The notes beneath the pieces were generated by a model. The model had not been told where the DNA came from. It was given only the letters and a program-made list of their open reading frames with translations, and did not search any database. DNA of 64,000 nucleotides from Acetatifactor muris (lineage in GTDB: Bacteria > Bacillota > Clostridia > Lachnospirales > Lachnospiraceae): assembly GCF_024623325.1 (NCBI RefSeq), contig NZ_JANJZD010000013.1:1-64000 (forward strand). Reading direction: 5' to 3'. A program made the position numbers and the translations under genes. Every line of letters begins with the position of its first letter. Position 1 is the first letter of the stretch. Positions 1 to 7,822 of this stretch are shown here, piece by piece.

Positions 1-199
1 TTTCCCGGCGTTTCCGCTGGCAGTCACATTCTTTCGGGTGGCGGTCACGCCCGAAAAAGGTTTTGCCCTCCGGGAAGTAGGCTTCTTTGGGCTGGCGGCA
101 GCTCCCGCAATATAAAAGCCCGTCCTCGCCCGTGTAGTCCTCCGGCTCTGCTTCCTGTGCCGTGGCAAGCCGGAAAATGGCGTTATCATAATCGCTCAT
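1..199 (-). CDS. DnaC/IstB-like ATP-binding protein, N-terminal part (runs off window)
   Basis: Only the first 66 codons are present. The protein begins MSDYDNAIFRLATAQEAEPE and carries a small cysteine cluster (LYCGSCRQ near residue 30 and ECDCQRK near residue 60), the zinc-ribbon-like head seen in DnaC-like ATPases that sit next to the RepA-type initiator in clostridial ICEs. The start is supported by AAGGAGGA about 7 bases upstream of the ATG at 199. The Walker motifs would be beyond position 1, so the ATPase call rests on the head domain and the gene order. The expected role is helicase loading during replication of the excised element. Confidence 0.7.
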   Translation of the reverse strand, partial: MSDYDNAIFRLATAQEAEPEDYTGEDGLLYCGSCRQPKEAYFPEGKTFFGRDRHPKECDCQRKRRE

Positions 200-261
200 A
201 AAATCGTCCTCCTTGTTCATGGTCTTTTACGCCCTGTTTACGGGGCGTTGTATTTATGTGG

Positions 262-1026
262 TCAAAGGCTCTCGCCCTCTTTGTAGGAATAATCGGGGAT
301 TCCTTTCTTTCCTGTGCCTTTCCTGTCACGTCTTGCCCACATACGGACAGCGGCGGCATGGTTGGCGTACACTTTCCCATAGGCGGCTATGAACTCGCTC
401 AATTCCTCAATGAACCGTTCCAGCCTGTCCGGGTATTCCCCTTTCAGCTCCGCATACTCGGATTCGGAGAGGAAAAGGTTTTTATATCTGCCAAAGGGTG
501 CGGGCTGCTCCCCACTCACTCCTTTTCGTTGGTTCTCTTTTAGTTGGTTTATAGTAAGTTGGTTAGGGGTCGGTTTTCCGTCCAACGCAAAGGTCGGTTT
601 TCCGTCCTTATGAGGGTCGCTTTTCCGGCTATCAGAGGGTCGGTTTTCCGGCTGTATGGCGGTCATATGGTCGGAAAACTGTACCACTGGCATTTGCGGT
701 ATTTTCACATAAAGACGGTTCGGTGCGGAGAAGCCCCGGCGTTCCCTCACCAGAAGCCCGGCAGCGTCCAGCTCGTTCAGTGCGCTTTTTATGGCGGTGC
801 TGCCTTTATCCAGCATTTCCGTTATCTCCGAAACGGGATAGACAATATACGTCCTGCCCTCGCTGTCCTGCCAGCCGTTCTTCTGTGAGAGGGTGGAACG
901 GTCAAGAAGCAGCCCATAGAGCAGCCTTGCAGTATGCGACAAGTCCATTTTCAGCAGAAAATAGGGATAGGGCAGAAAACGGGGCAATATGGTGTCGGCT
1001 GTGATGTATTCGGTTATGGTTCTCAC
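262..1026 (-). CDS. repA: RepA-type replication initiator protein
   Basis: A 254-residue protein with the conserved head FLPYPYFLLKMDLSHTARLL and the winged-helix part (residues about 35-105) of RepA_N-type initiators on clostridial ICEs and plasmids. It would bind the element's origin and start replication of the excised form. The C-terminal tail YAELKGEYPDRLERFIEELS is the usual small second domain. The gene contains four 13-bp repeats in the variable linker (see separate entry). The GTG at 1026 overlaps the AGGAGGTG ribosome site, so the true start may lie a few codons downstream. The DnaC-like gene follows after about 60 bases. Confidence 0.85.
   Translation of the reverse strand: MRTITEYITADTILPRFLPYPYFLLKMDLSHTARLLYGLLLDRSTLSQKNGWQDSEGRTYIVYPVSEITEMLDKGSTAIKSALNELDAAGLLVRERRGFSAPNRLYVKIPQMPVVQFSDHMTAIQPENRPSDSRKSDPHKDGKPTFALDGKPTPNQLTINQLKENQRKGVSGEQPAPFGRYKNLFLSESEYAELKGEYPDRLERFIEELSEFIAAYGKVYANHAAAVRMWARRDRKGTGKKGIPDYSYKEGESL
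568..650 (-). repeat. Four iteron-like 13-bp repeats inside the repA gene
   Basis: The plus-strand core GGTCG(G/C)TTTTCCG occurs at 568-580, 592-604, 615-627 and 638-650. The spacing is 24, 23 and 23 bases, close to two helical turns. Because 23 is not a multiple of three, the copies are read in different frames, so the repetition is a property of the DNA and not of the protein. RepA_N-family plasmids are known to carry their origin as repeats within the rep gene; origin function here is inferred. Confidence 0.65.
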
Positions 1027-1044
1027 CTCCTGTCTGTGGCTTCT

Positions 1045-1090
1045 GTTACGCAGTTAAAACGGCATTTTCGGGGGTAAAGGATAAATGTAT
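1045..1090 (-). promoter_or_regulatory. Conserved leader block upstream of repA, shared with the DUF6017 gene
   Basis: The plus-strand stretch beginning TGTTACGC and ending GGATAAAT matches, with gaps, the block at about 11,918-11,963 upstream of the other initiator-like gene. Both hold TGTTACGC, then CATTTT, a G-rich run and ATAAAT in the same order and at nearly the same distance from the start codon. A shared promoter/operator or an initiator binding site is possible. Confidence 0.4.
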
Positions 1091-1126
1091 CGGCTACCCG
1101 TTGAGGGCGGTCAAAAAAGCCTTGAT

Positions 1127-1513
1127 TTATGGGGGTCTGGAATATCCTAAAGCGTGACATTTATCCCTCTGTTTCCGCTTGCGCTGTGCGGCTTTGATTC
1201 TTTTCATGCGTCCGGCGCAGTCCGGGCAGTATTTCCCCCGGTTTGACTTGGGGAGAAAATACCCGCCGCACTCGGTACAGCGTTTCCTGTCTGCCCGGTG
1301 GAGCAGGGCGGCTTCCAGTTTCCCGTCCAATGGCAGCACGGCGGCAATGAACCAGCGGCATAAAAGGGAATAGCTGATACTCTGGACGCATACGCAAGGC
1401 TCGCCGTTATCCAGCAAGATACAGTTGCCGTTATCGTAGTTGCAGCACTCATGCACAAGGCGGCGGGCGGCTCTGTACTGTGGGTAGTCCATGTAGGGGC
1501 GTTTACCGTTCAT
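1127..1513 (-). CDS. Cysteine-rich VLP-domain protein
   Basis: A 128-residue basic protein with cysteine clusters CCNYDNGNCILLD...CVC near the N-terminus and a zinc-ribbon CTECGGYF...YCPDC near residues 85-105, followed by a very basic tail (RMKRIKAAQRKRKQR). This is the cysteine-rich VLP family found beside relaxase genes of clostridial ICEs; its function is not established, but DNA binding is plausible from the ribbon and charge. The ATG at 1513 overlaps the end of the relaxase gene by 11 bases, indicating translational coupling. A longer reading frame upstream would lie inside the relaxase gene and lacks support. Confidence 0.8.
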   Translation of the reverse strand: MNGKRPYMDYPQYRAARRLVHECCNYDNGNCILLDNGEPCVCVQSISYSLLCRWFIAAVLPLDGKLEAALLHRADRKRCTECGGYFLPKSNRGKYCPDCAGRMKRIKAAQRKRKQRDKCHALGYSRPP

Positions 1514-3143
1514 TTTCCCGCCCCTTTCCCCGTTCCGGCTCACGGCGTAATATCTTGTCAAGATTGCTTTTCACGGTCTGCAATTCCCGGACGTTCTCTT
1601 TCTTCTCCCGGTACTCGTTGTAAAGGGCGTTTTTCTCTTTGGTAAGCTGCTCAATCTCCGCTTGTAAGGTCTTGGAAGCTGGCAGCTTTTGGATTCCCTG
1701 TGCCTTGAAATACCGGGCGGCAGATTCGGAAATGATAAACTCGCTTTCGTGCTGCTCCCGGTAGCTCTTGCGGGCTTTCTCTGTTTTCTGTGCTTTCAGC
1801 CCGTCACGGGCGGGCTTGGTCTTGATGTACGCCAATAGCTGTTTCTGCAAGTCCTTTTTCTCCCGCAAAGTGCTTTCCACGGCTTTTAGTTCCGCATGGA
1901 CGTTTGACAGCTCTGCGCTGGCGGCGGCAAGGGCGGCTTCCAATTCCTCCGGGGAAGAAAAGCCGGATTCCTCGTAAACGCTCATGGTAGCCGCCATTTG
2001 CTTTAGATTGTGAACAGCCGCCCAGCGGTCATATCCTATACCCTTGCCCTCGGCTCGCTTCGCTTCCCGGTCTACCATGCGTTGTACTCCGTCATTTTTC
2101 GGGGCGTTTACAGCGGCTTTGTTGCGCTGTAAGCGGTCTTTTATGCTCCGGGGGTATTCCTGTTTGGGTAGGGGCTTTTCGGCGGCTCTGGCGGCGTTCT
2201 GTGCGTTTTGGGTGAGTGCTTCCAGTACGGCGGCACGGTCAAAATCATCACCTAATTTCCGGGCGGTGATGGGCTTCGTCCTGTCCGGCGTGAGATAGGA
2301 TAGCCGCCCCCGGCTCTCCTTGACGGTCACGCCCTGTTGTAGCAGCTTCCCGGAAAAATCCTCAAAGGAAACGGCAGAGGACAGGACGGCTCGGATTGTG
2401 CGCCGTAATTTCTCCTTGTCGGTTTCAAACTTGGTCTGTTTGGGCGGCTCTCCCGTGGCGGCTTGGGAAGCGTTCTCCTTATCCAGTGCGGCTTGTCCTT
2501 TCCGTTTCGCCCAATACTCACGCTCGGTAATGCGGTTCTTGCTCCCGTTCAGCAAGTCAATCTGATAGAGGTTTTCCCGGTGGCACATTTCCATGACTTC
2601 CGCTTTGAAATACTCCATAGCTGCGTCCGTACAGCGGTGCTTGCAGCCCTCCCTTGTGTCGGCTGGTCTTTCCATGTACGGCAGCAATGGCACTTCCGCA
2701 ATCCGTAGGGAATTGATTACGATATGCACATGGATGTTGCCGCTGTGGTTATGCCCGTCCGGGTGGGTGCATACAAGGGCTTGGTGTCCGGGGAAATGTG
2801 TCTTGCAAAATTCCTCGCCCAACGCTTGCGCCCGGTCTACGGTCAAGCCGTTGTCTGGTGCGTCACGGGGGTCAAAACTGATAATGTAATGGTGGCTCTT
2901 TACGTCCTCCCGTTTCTGGTTCTTGCCGTATTTCAGATTGGAACGCATACAGGCGATTGCAAAATCTTCCTCACCGCAATTCAAAGAGGAAATGCGGTAA
3001 TCGTCACGGATAACAAGCTGCCCGTTTCCGTCCAGTGTGGGCTTCATGGTAAACTCGTCATGCTCAAAGGTTAGGTACTGCTCGGCAGCTCCGTAATCGG
3101 CATTTTTAGAGCTGATATGTTTGAATGTTGCCAACGGCTTCAC
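1503..3143 (-). CDS. Relaxase / mobilisation nuclease (MobA-type)
   Basis: A 546-residue relaxase. It should nick one strand at oriT and stay bound to the 5' end for transfer. The three-histidine metal site is clear at residues about 127-142 (HPDGHNHSGNIHVHIV), with a candidate nucleophilic tyrosine in the N-terminal NADYG segment (Y17). Residues from about 380 on are charged and predicted coiled-coil (long runs of E/K/R/L), common in this family. The gene overlaps mobC at its start and the VLP gene at its end. The first codon is GTG; a TTG three codons in has a better placed AGGTGA. Confidence 0.93.
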   Translation of the reverse strand: MKPLATFKHISSKNADYGAAEQYLTFEHDEFTMKPTLDGNGQLVIRDDYRISSLNCGEEDFAIACMRSNLKYGKNQKREDVKSHHYIISFDPRDAPDNGLTVDRAQALGEEFCKTHFPGHQALVCTHPDGHNHSGNIHVHIVINSLRIAEVPLLPYMERPADTREGCKHRCTDAAMEYFKAEVMEMCHRENLYQIDLLNGSKNRITEREYWAKRKGQAALDKENASQAATGEPPKQTKFETDKEKLRRTIRAVLSSAVSFEDFSGKLLQQGVTVKESRGRLSYLTPDRTKPITARKLGDDFDRAAVLEALTQNAQNAARAAEKPLPKQEYPRSIKDRLQRNKAAVNAPKNDGVQRMVDREAKRAEGKGIGYDRWAAVHNLKQMAATMSVYEESGFSSPEELEAALAAASAELSNVHAELKAVESTLREKKDLQKQLLAYIKTKPARDGLKAQKTEKARKSYREQHESEFIISESAARYFKAQGIQKLPASKTLQAEIEQLTKEKNALYNEYREKKENVRELQTVKSNLDKILRREPERGKGRENER

Positions 3144-3501
3144 CTACTTTCTGCAAGACTTCAAACTTCAAGGCGGCAAGCTCCGCTGTGGTGGCTCGTA
3201 CCTCTTGGGAGAGGGCGTTATAGGGTGCGCCGTACTCGTTCAGACAGCGGGCAATCTGGTTCAAGTTGCCGCCGATTTTCCCGTATTCGGCTGTGAGTTT
3301 CCCAACGGCAGAAAGCAGTTCATCATTGACCGGGGAAACGGTGATAACCGGGCGTATGCTTGACTTAATAAGGGCTTGCCGGATAAACTCGGCTTGGCTC
3401 ATTTTGCAGAGGGTGACACGCTCGGAAAACTCGGCGTATTCTTCCTCGGTCAAGCGTGTCTTGATTACCCGGTGGCGGTGGGGCGTGTTGTATCTTTTCA
3501 T
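3106..3501 (-). CDS. mobC: MobC-like relaxosome accessory protein
   Basis: A 131-residue protein with an N-terminal ribbon-helix-helix-like segment (RVIKTRLTEEEYAEFSERV) and the typical MobC C-terminal region (GGNLNQIARCLNEYG). MobC proteins help the relaxase open oriT. The start at 3501 is chosen because AGAAAGGAG stands just upstream; the open frame extends further but without homology. It overlaps the relaxase start by 38 bases, and the hairpin-rich candidate oriT lies immediately upstream. Confidence 0.88.
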   Translation of the reverse strand: MKRYNTPHRHRVIKTRLTEEEYAEFSERVTLCKMSQAEFIRQALIKSSIRPVITVSPVNDELLSAVGKLTAEYGKIGGNLNQIARCLNEYGAPYNALSQEVRATTAELAALKFEVLQKVGEAVGNIQTYQL

Positions 3502-3574
3502 GGCTTTCAGCTCCTTTCTTTTTATGGTTTGCCCTCTCACCAATAGGAGAAAAACAGGGGGCAAAGCGGAAGTG

Positions 3575-3665
3575 TTTTTTGAAAAATCCGAAAATATTTT
3601 TTCGGGGATTTTTCAAGCGGCGCAAGCCGCAAAAAGGCGGGCTTGGGGTGGCAACCCCAACAAGA
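3575..3665. other. Candidate oriT: cluster of three inverted repeats upstream of mobC
   Basis: Three nested or adjacent hairpins can be read: GAAAAATCC-GAAAA (3581-3594) against TTTTCGGGGATTTTTC (3599-3614); GCGGC-GCAA-GCCGC (3617-3630); and TTGGGGT-GGCA-ACCCCAA (3643-3660). An inverted-repeat cluster directly upstream of mobC/relaxase genes is the usual place for oriT in mobilisable elements. The nick site cannot be assigned from the sequence. Confidence 0.55.
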
Positions 3666-4112
3666 TTCCCATAGGACAAAATGAGCGATTAGCGAAATTT
3701 GGTACTGTGGTAGAATCTTGCTCTAAGAAACTGCGCTGTGTGGTATCTTCACTTACTATCCAGCTTTCCGGGGCTGGTTTGTTGCGTTCCGGCGAAAATT
3801 TCTCATGGAATTTTCTGATACCCTCGACGGACGGGGCAGGGATTCTGCCAAAGCTGCGGAAACATTTCTCCCCCTAATACCTACAACACCACGCAAAGCA
3901 AAATTGACGGTGATTTGCGGAAATTTCTTCATTTTCCTTTCATTTCCCACACCACCAAAAATTGAAAACTGCCAAACAAACAGGACACATTTTCTCTTTG
4001 TCCGCCCTCCACGGACAGCTTGCGGATTTGCCAAACGGGAGAGAAGATTTCTTTCTAATCCCCCTTTGCACGGCGCAATACTGGCGATTTTTGAAAATGC
4101 CAAAAATGAGCG
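3666..4112. other. Non-coding gap with no recognised gene
   Basis: Between the oriT-like hairpins and the terminator of the HTH gene no credible coding sequence was found. An open frame exists on the minus strand (about 3756-4115) but its product has no recognisable features and no ribosome site. The sequence alternates AT- and GC-rich stretches and may form part of the transfer origin region. Confidence 0.5.
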
Positions 4113-4146
4113 CAAAAAAACAGGAAATCTTTTTTTGATTTCCTGT
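4113..4146 (-). terminator. Rho-independent terminator after the HTH gene
   Basis: On the minus strand ACAGGAAATC, a seven-base loop of A, GATTTCCTGT, then a run of seven T. The stem is ten perfect base pairs. It lies about 29 bases beyond the stop codon at 4175 and separates the sigma/HTH genes from mobC. Confidence 0.9.
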
Positions 4147-4174
4147 CATGGTGTGCCGCTGTGATGGGCGGCGG

Positions 4175-4399
4175 TTATTCAGTTTTTTTGTATGGCTGTT
4201 CATCAAACCGAAACTTAAATAGGGCAGTGACAAGACGCTGTTTTATGCTGTCCTCGGTGTCTTTGTTGATGTGTCCGTTTTCAAGGGAAGCAAGTCGGAT
4301 TTGCTTGCCGTAATGCTGCAAAACTTTGTCAACGGCTTCCGGCTCTCCGCTGGTCGCCCGGACAATCGTTTCATAGGGCAAAAGATTCGGATTCCCCAT
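4175..4399 (-). CDS. Small helix-turn-helix protein (HTH_16 / Tn916 Orf8-like)
   Basis: A 74-residue protein, MGNPNLLPYETIVRATSGEP, of the small helix-turn-helix family that accompanies an ECF-like sigma factor in Tn916-type elements. The segment AVDKVLQHYGKQIRLASL is the likely recognition region. It overlaps the upstream sigma gene by 29 bases, so the two are probably translated together; a strong terminator follows. The role is expected to be regulation of transfer genes, by analogy with Tn916. Confidence 0.8.
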   Translation of the reverse strand: MGNPNLLPYETIVRATSGEPEAVDKVLQHYGKQIRLASLENGHINKDTEDSIKQRLVTALFKFRFDEQPYKKTE

Positions 4400-4829
4400 G
4401 TGAAAGCACCTCCATTTTCCTTTGCAGGAGTTTTAACGTCCTGCGGATTTGATACCCGGTTGTACTCCGGCAGCGTCCATACATTTCCCCGATTTCCTGT
4501 TGTGTATAATCCCCGAAAAAGTAAAGGAAAATGATTTCCCGGTTTTTCTTTGGCAAGGATAACAGGGCAGCGGCAAGCTCCCCATTGGTGAGGATAACTG
4601 TCTGACCGCATATCGTTATGGGGTATTCTTCATAGGGTGCTTCAAAATATTCGTCTGTTGTGCCTAAAGGGTAAAATTTTTCTTCTGTGAGGTATTCAAG
4701 GGATATTTCTTTTTGCCGCCGTCTGCTTCTGTCACGCCATGCGTTGAGTGCCGCAAAGCGTATGACGGTCTTGCAAAAGCCGTTGAACGTATACATGATA
4801 TGTTCTTTGTATGCTTCTGTGCAAGGCAT
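4371..4829 (-). CDS. Sigma-70-like regulator (Tn916 Orf7-like)
   Basis: A 152-residue sigma-like protein. Residues about 100-145 (LSLPKKNREIIFLYFFGDYT, then EIGEMYGRCRSTTGYQIRRT) form a sigma region-4 helix-turn-helix; region 2 lies in FCKTVIRFAALNAWRDRSRR. The ATG at 4829 is preferred because AAGGGGG precedes it; the frame is open 12 codons further. In Tn916-type elements this protein activates element genes. It lies 138 bases after the BlaR1-like gene. Confidence 0.85.
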   Translation of the reverse strand: MPCTEAYKEHIMYTFNGFCKTVIRFAALNAWRDRSRRRQKEISLEYLTEEKFYPLGTTDEYFEAPYEEYPITICGQTVILTNGELAAALLSLPKKNREIIFLYFFGDYTQQEIGEMYGRCRSTTGYQIRRTLKLLQRKMEVLSHGESESFAL

Positions 4830-4967
4830 AAATATTCCCCCTTTCTCCCACATGGGGCGGTGCATGGTTATTGGTTACTTTTTATAATTCAGAGAGGCGA
4901 TAGTATTTTAGACTGTCGCCCCTTGACTACAACTGGCAGAATATAAATATAGAAGCTATTATTTTCC

Positions 4968-6674
4968 TTAATTTGATTTACGTGGACGTTCCCTTTCTCG
5001 CACTAAACCACTCTCGAAAATAACTTCAATTTTTGCATAATTTATTTCAGTTCCAACAAATCTTATAACATACTCATTTTCTTTCAAAATATTATTTAAT
5101 GAAATTGTAAAAGTATCATTTTCAATATTCTCATTCCATGTATTTGCCCAGATAAGTTCATCTGTTTCATTATCTCTTATTTCAACAAGTCCACTTTTTC
5201 CGTCCATTTGAAAAGAGATTTTTGCTTTTAAAGTACTTATATCCTCGGATACACAGAATAGCCTTTCATTTACAAACGGGTCTGTATCATCATAGTATCT
5301 ATCCAATTCCATTTCAAAAATTGAATTTTTATTATCTGATTCGACATTTCCACAAATATCTGCGACAGCTTCCATGACTAATTTCTTTTCTTCCTGTGTA
5401 AGAGTGTTCATATACTCACACTGCTCGGCAACATCTTCCATAAGCGTTTCCATATTGTCAAATGGTCCGATAGAGGTATAACTATCTTTTCGTACCAATA
5501 CAAACTTAATGCTTCCGGCAGAAACAGAAGAAAGCGGCTTGTCATCTTCCCCTGCACCATCACAAAAAATGTAGTATACTCCGTCTTCTGTCAATATTTC
5601 ATTCAGTATTTCACTGTCCTTCCATGTTTTCATATCATTAGCAGCAGAAGGGGCGGCATATGCGCCGGTTACAAAAAAGCAAACGCAAACAGCAGCCGTA
5701 AAAATAGCAGTGATAGCAATAATCGCTTTTGATTTTTTCCTAAATTTCATAATCGCACCTAACCTTTCTTTTAATTGTTCTGCTCCCTCTGTCAATGTAA
5801 CGGAAGCTAAAGAACTTTTGTAAAGATTGTTTGATTTCAAAAAAGAAATCAGTGTGTCCCCATACTCACGCTTTGCTTTTTCATTAAGTATGGATATGAC
5901 TTTTTCATCACATGACAATTCACAAGATTTATTCACTTCCTTTTCTAGCAGATATACAAAAGGATTGAACCAGTGGACGCACACAACAATCTGTATCAGC
6001 CATTTATAAAACATATCCCTCTGCTTGTAGTGAATCAGCTCATGCACAAAGATATAAGACAACTCTTTATCTTCCCATTCGCCAACAGGCAAAATGATTC
6101 TTGGTCGAAAGAAACCAATCAGCATAGGGGAAGCAATCAGCGGATTACAGGATAATTCTACCCTTGTCTTAATTTTCAGTTTTTCTTCACAATCAGATAG
6201 CAGATTCAAGATTTTTATATCTGATACTTCTTTATTTCCTGCTTTGATGTATTGGATAAAGCCTTGATAAACCGTTACTTTGCGGACAAATAAAACCAGT
6301 GCCAATGCTGACCAGATAAAAAACAGGCAGACATATTTGTCAACTGGCTCACGCATGGCAGCGGTGGTTATTTCCCGGTTTGTCTGTATCGGCTCTGCTT
6401 TGCTGTTACCCGTATCTGCGGGAACGGGTACATTGGGGTTTGTAGGGATTTCATTTGTTATTGCTGTTGTGTCGAATTTTTCAAACAGACTTCCAATAAT
6501 CGTAGTGTCGGGAGTAAAGGGAAGCAGAAAACGCAAAGCAACAACTATCCAGATATAATACTGCCAACGCTTGCTGAATTTGTTTTTATACAGCGGCTTC
6601 AATCCCAAAATGAGAAGCAGTAACAGTGCGCCGGAAACAGACAGCGACAATAATATTTTTATAAATTCACTCAT
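4968..6674 (-). CDS. BlaR1/MecR1-like M56 membrane metallopeptidase with non-penicillin sensor domain
   Basis: A 568-residue membrane sensor-peptidase. Hydrophobic segments occur near residues 8-25, 38-52 and 115-132; the zinc motif HELIH is at 211-215 in FVHELIHYKQRD, with the downstream SCELSCDEK segment. A further transmembrane segment lies near 327-347. The roughly 220-residue external domain after it has no recognisable penicillin-binding signature, so the signal is unlikely to be a beta-lactam. In this family signal binding leads to cleavage of the partner BlaI repressor. The ATG at 6674 overlaps the blaI stop by 8 bases (ATGAGTGA). Confidence 0.85.
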   Translation of the reverse strand: MSEFIKILLSLSVSGALLLLLILGLKPLYKNKFSKRWQYYIWIVVALRFLLPFTPDTTIIGSLFEKFDTTAITNEIPTNPNVPVPADTGNSKAEPIQTNREITTAAMREPVDKYVCLFFIWSALALVLFVRKVTVYQGFIQYIKAGNKEVSDIKILNLLSDCEEKLKIKTRVELSCNPLIASPMLIGFFRPRIILPVGEWEDKELSYIFVHELIHYKQRDMFYKWLIQIVVCVHWFNPFVYLLEKEVNKSCELSCDEKVISILNEKAKREYGDTLISFLKSNNLYKSSLASVTLTEGAEQLKERLGAIMKFRKKSKAIIAITAIFTAAVCVCFFVTGAYAAPSAANDMKTWKDSEILNEILTEDGVYYIFCDGAGEDDKPLSSVSAGSIKFVLVRKDSYTSIGPFDNMETLMEDVAEQCEYMNTLTQEEKKLVMEAVADICGNVESDNKNSIFEMELDRYYDDTDPFVNERLFCVSEDISTLKAKISFQMDGKSGLVEIRDNETDELIWANTWNENIENDTFTISLNNILKENEYVIRFVGTEINYAKIEVIFESGLVRERERPRKSN

Positions 6675-7041
6675 TTTCTTCTCTCCAAAATCTTTCAATC
6701 TCTTTCAATTCGTCTGCCGAAAGAATATCCTGCCGCAACAAGGTTGATACTAAGTTTTTCACATTCCCGCCATAGACTTTATCAAGAAAGCTGTGGGTCT
6801 GCATGGTCTGGTATTCAGCTTCTGTTACCGTAGCCACATACTCATTTTTCCTGCCGATTTTTTTGACTTTCAAGAACTTTTTTTCTCCTAAACGGGAAAG
6901 CAGCGTGAGTACGGTGTTGTTCTTCCATTCGTTTTTATCTTTTTCCAATTCCTCCATGATGAGGGAGTATAAAGCCGCCCCTCCATTCTTCCAGATGATT
7001 TTCATTAGTACCAATTCGGATTCAGAAATTTGCTGCGCCAT
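6667..7041 (-). CDS. BlaI/MecI/CopY-family repressor (ICE copy)
   Basis: A 124-residue winged-helix repressor; ISESELVLMKIIWKNGG begins the DNA-binding domain and TVLTLLSRLGEKKFLKVKK is the recognition-helix and wing region; the C-terminal half dimerises and carries the site usually cut by the M56 partner. AAAAGGAGGA precedes the ATG at 7041. Two 21-bp direct repeats lie immediately upstream and are good operator candidates, so the pair should be autoregulated. No beta-lactamase or other obvious target gene is adjacent. Confidence 0.9.
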   Translation of the reverse strand: MAQQISESELVLMKIIWKNGGAALYSLIMEELEKDKNEWKNNTVLTLLSRLGEKKFLKVKKIGRKNEYVATVTEAEYQTMQTHSFLDKVYGGNVKNLVSTLLRQDILSADELKEIERFWREENE

Positions 7042-7054
7042 TTTGTCCTCCTTT

Positions 7055-7111
7055 TATCTTAACATTTTGTGGGTGTATAAATATCTTAACATTTTGTGGG
7101 TGATAATGCAA
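7055..7111 (-). promoter_or_regulatory. blaI promoter with two 21-bp direct-repeat operators
   Basis: A 21-bp sequence is repeated exactly at 7055-7075 and 7082-7102, 27 bases apart. Each copy contains the small dyad ACAAAATGT, resembling the ACA/TGT half-sites of BlaI-type operators. On the minus strand a -35 TTGCAT (7106-7111), 17-bp spacer and -10 TAAGAT (7083-7088) can be read, so the distal copy covers the spacer and -10 and the proximal copy the early transcript. Repression by occlusion is inferred. Confidence 0.65.
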
Positions 7112-7163
7112 TACCCTAATGAAAATTTAAGAATTTATAAAAAGATATGAAAGATAGGGGGGA

Positions 7164-7327
7164 TTTCGTAGTAGTCGGCATTGTGGGAATGTGTATAACT
7201 GGCTATCTTATGGAATTGTGGGTAACTCTGTTTGCAGCATGTGGGAAAGCTGCACTTTAGCTTTTCCATGTGCTGTGAATAGAGTTATCCATGATTCCAT
7301 AGCCTGTTATGCACATTTCCACAATGC
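7164..7327 (+). ncRNA. Structured hairpin element, copy A (RNA or single-strand DNA fold)
   Basis: The plus strand from 7178 to 7327 folds into one long imperfect hairpin: GCATTGTGG (7178-7186) pairs with CCACAATGC (7319-7327), and pairing continues through TAACTCT/AGAGTTA and AAAGCT/AGCTTTT almost to the tip. Nearly every departure from perfect pairing is a G-U or U-G wobble on the plus strand, with hardly any A-C mismatch, which indicates that the plus strand is the folding one. The preceding TTCGTAGTAGTCGGC is also conserved in copy B. No open frame explains it. Confidence 0.6.
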
Positions 7328-7409
7328 TTGTCTTTTGGTCTTTAGCTTCTTTTGGTTCGGAATAGTGTGGTGCTGGCGGTCTATCTCTTGTTTTCGGTTG
7401 CTTGCTTCT

Positions 7410-7550
7410 TTACCGTACATGAGCATTCGCGCCCGGATTGTCATTGCCATAGCCCTCCATGAGATTGATCACGCCCCAAATGCCAAGTCCGGCTCCAAGT
7501 GCTACAACAAGGGTCTGCAAAACGTCTACTGCGCTATTGAAAAATGCCAT
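7410..7550 (-). pseudogene. Maff2-family small membrane protein, truncated at C-terminus
   Basis: A 46-codon frame, start at 7550 with AGAAAGGA upstream. It begins MAFFNSAVDVLQTLVVALGA and contains GIWGVINLMEGYGNDNPGA, the well conserved N-terminal half of Maff2 proteins of clostridial ICEs, which are normally about 70 residues. Here the frame ends in NAHVR and the usual second hydrophobic helix is missing, so the gene is broken at an apparent recombination point. In intact elements Maff2 is followed by TrbL/VirB6-like and VirB4 genes; none follow here. Confidence 0.75.
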
Positions 7551-7628
7551 GAATATATCCTTTCTGCCGCGTCTGCGGCTGTCCGGCAAGCGGACAAAAG
7601 GCGGTCAGCGTTTTGGTCGCCGCCGCAT

Positions 7629-7656
7629 AAAAAAACCGCCCTGTATGAAAGGCGGC
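7629..7656 (-). terminator. Rho-independent terminator upstream of the Maff2 remnant
   Basis: On the minus strand a CCGCC (reading GGCGG on the plus strand at 7651-7655), a ten-base loop, GGCGG and then seven T. It lies between the VirD4-side operon and the Maff2 remnant. Confidence 0.65.
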
Positions 7657-7822
7657 GTCCCCGCGCTGCGTAAGTTCTGCGGCGCGGCGGTATTCAGTTG
7701 TAAGGGGTTGGGCGGTACGCCCCACGGTAGGGGCGCGTACCATGTAGCCCGTGTTTACGTTCTTGATTTCCGATCAGCTCCTTAAAAATCTTTTTATGAA
7801 TGACAGGTAGGAAAGGGTCTTT

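Noticed and set aside
568-650. CRISPR array
   Set aside because: Repeats are 13 bp, spaced 23-24 bp inside a coding gene, with no cas genes in the window.
3756-4115. Minus-strand frame of 119 codons upstream of the oriT region
   Set aside because: No ribosome site, the product is Arg/Pro-rich without hydrophobic pattern, and it runs into the terminator of the HTH gene.
7459-7785. Plus-strand frames between the two hairpins
   Set aside because: They are opposite the Maff2 remnant and the terminator, and translate to Arg/Ala-rich sequence without similarity.
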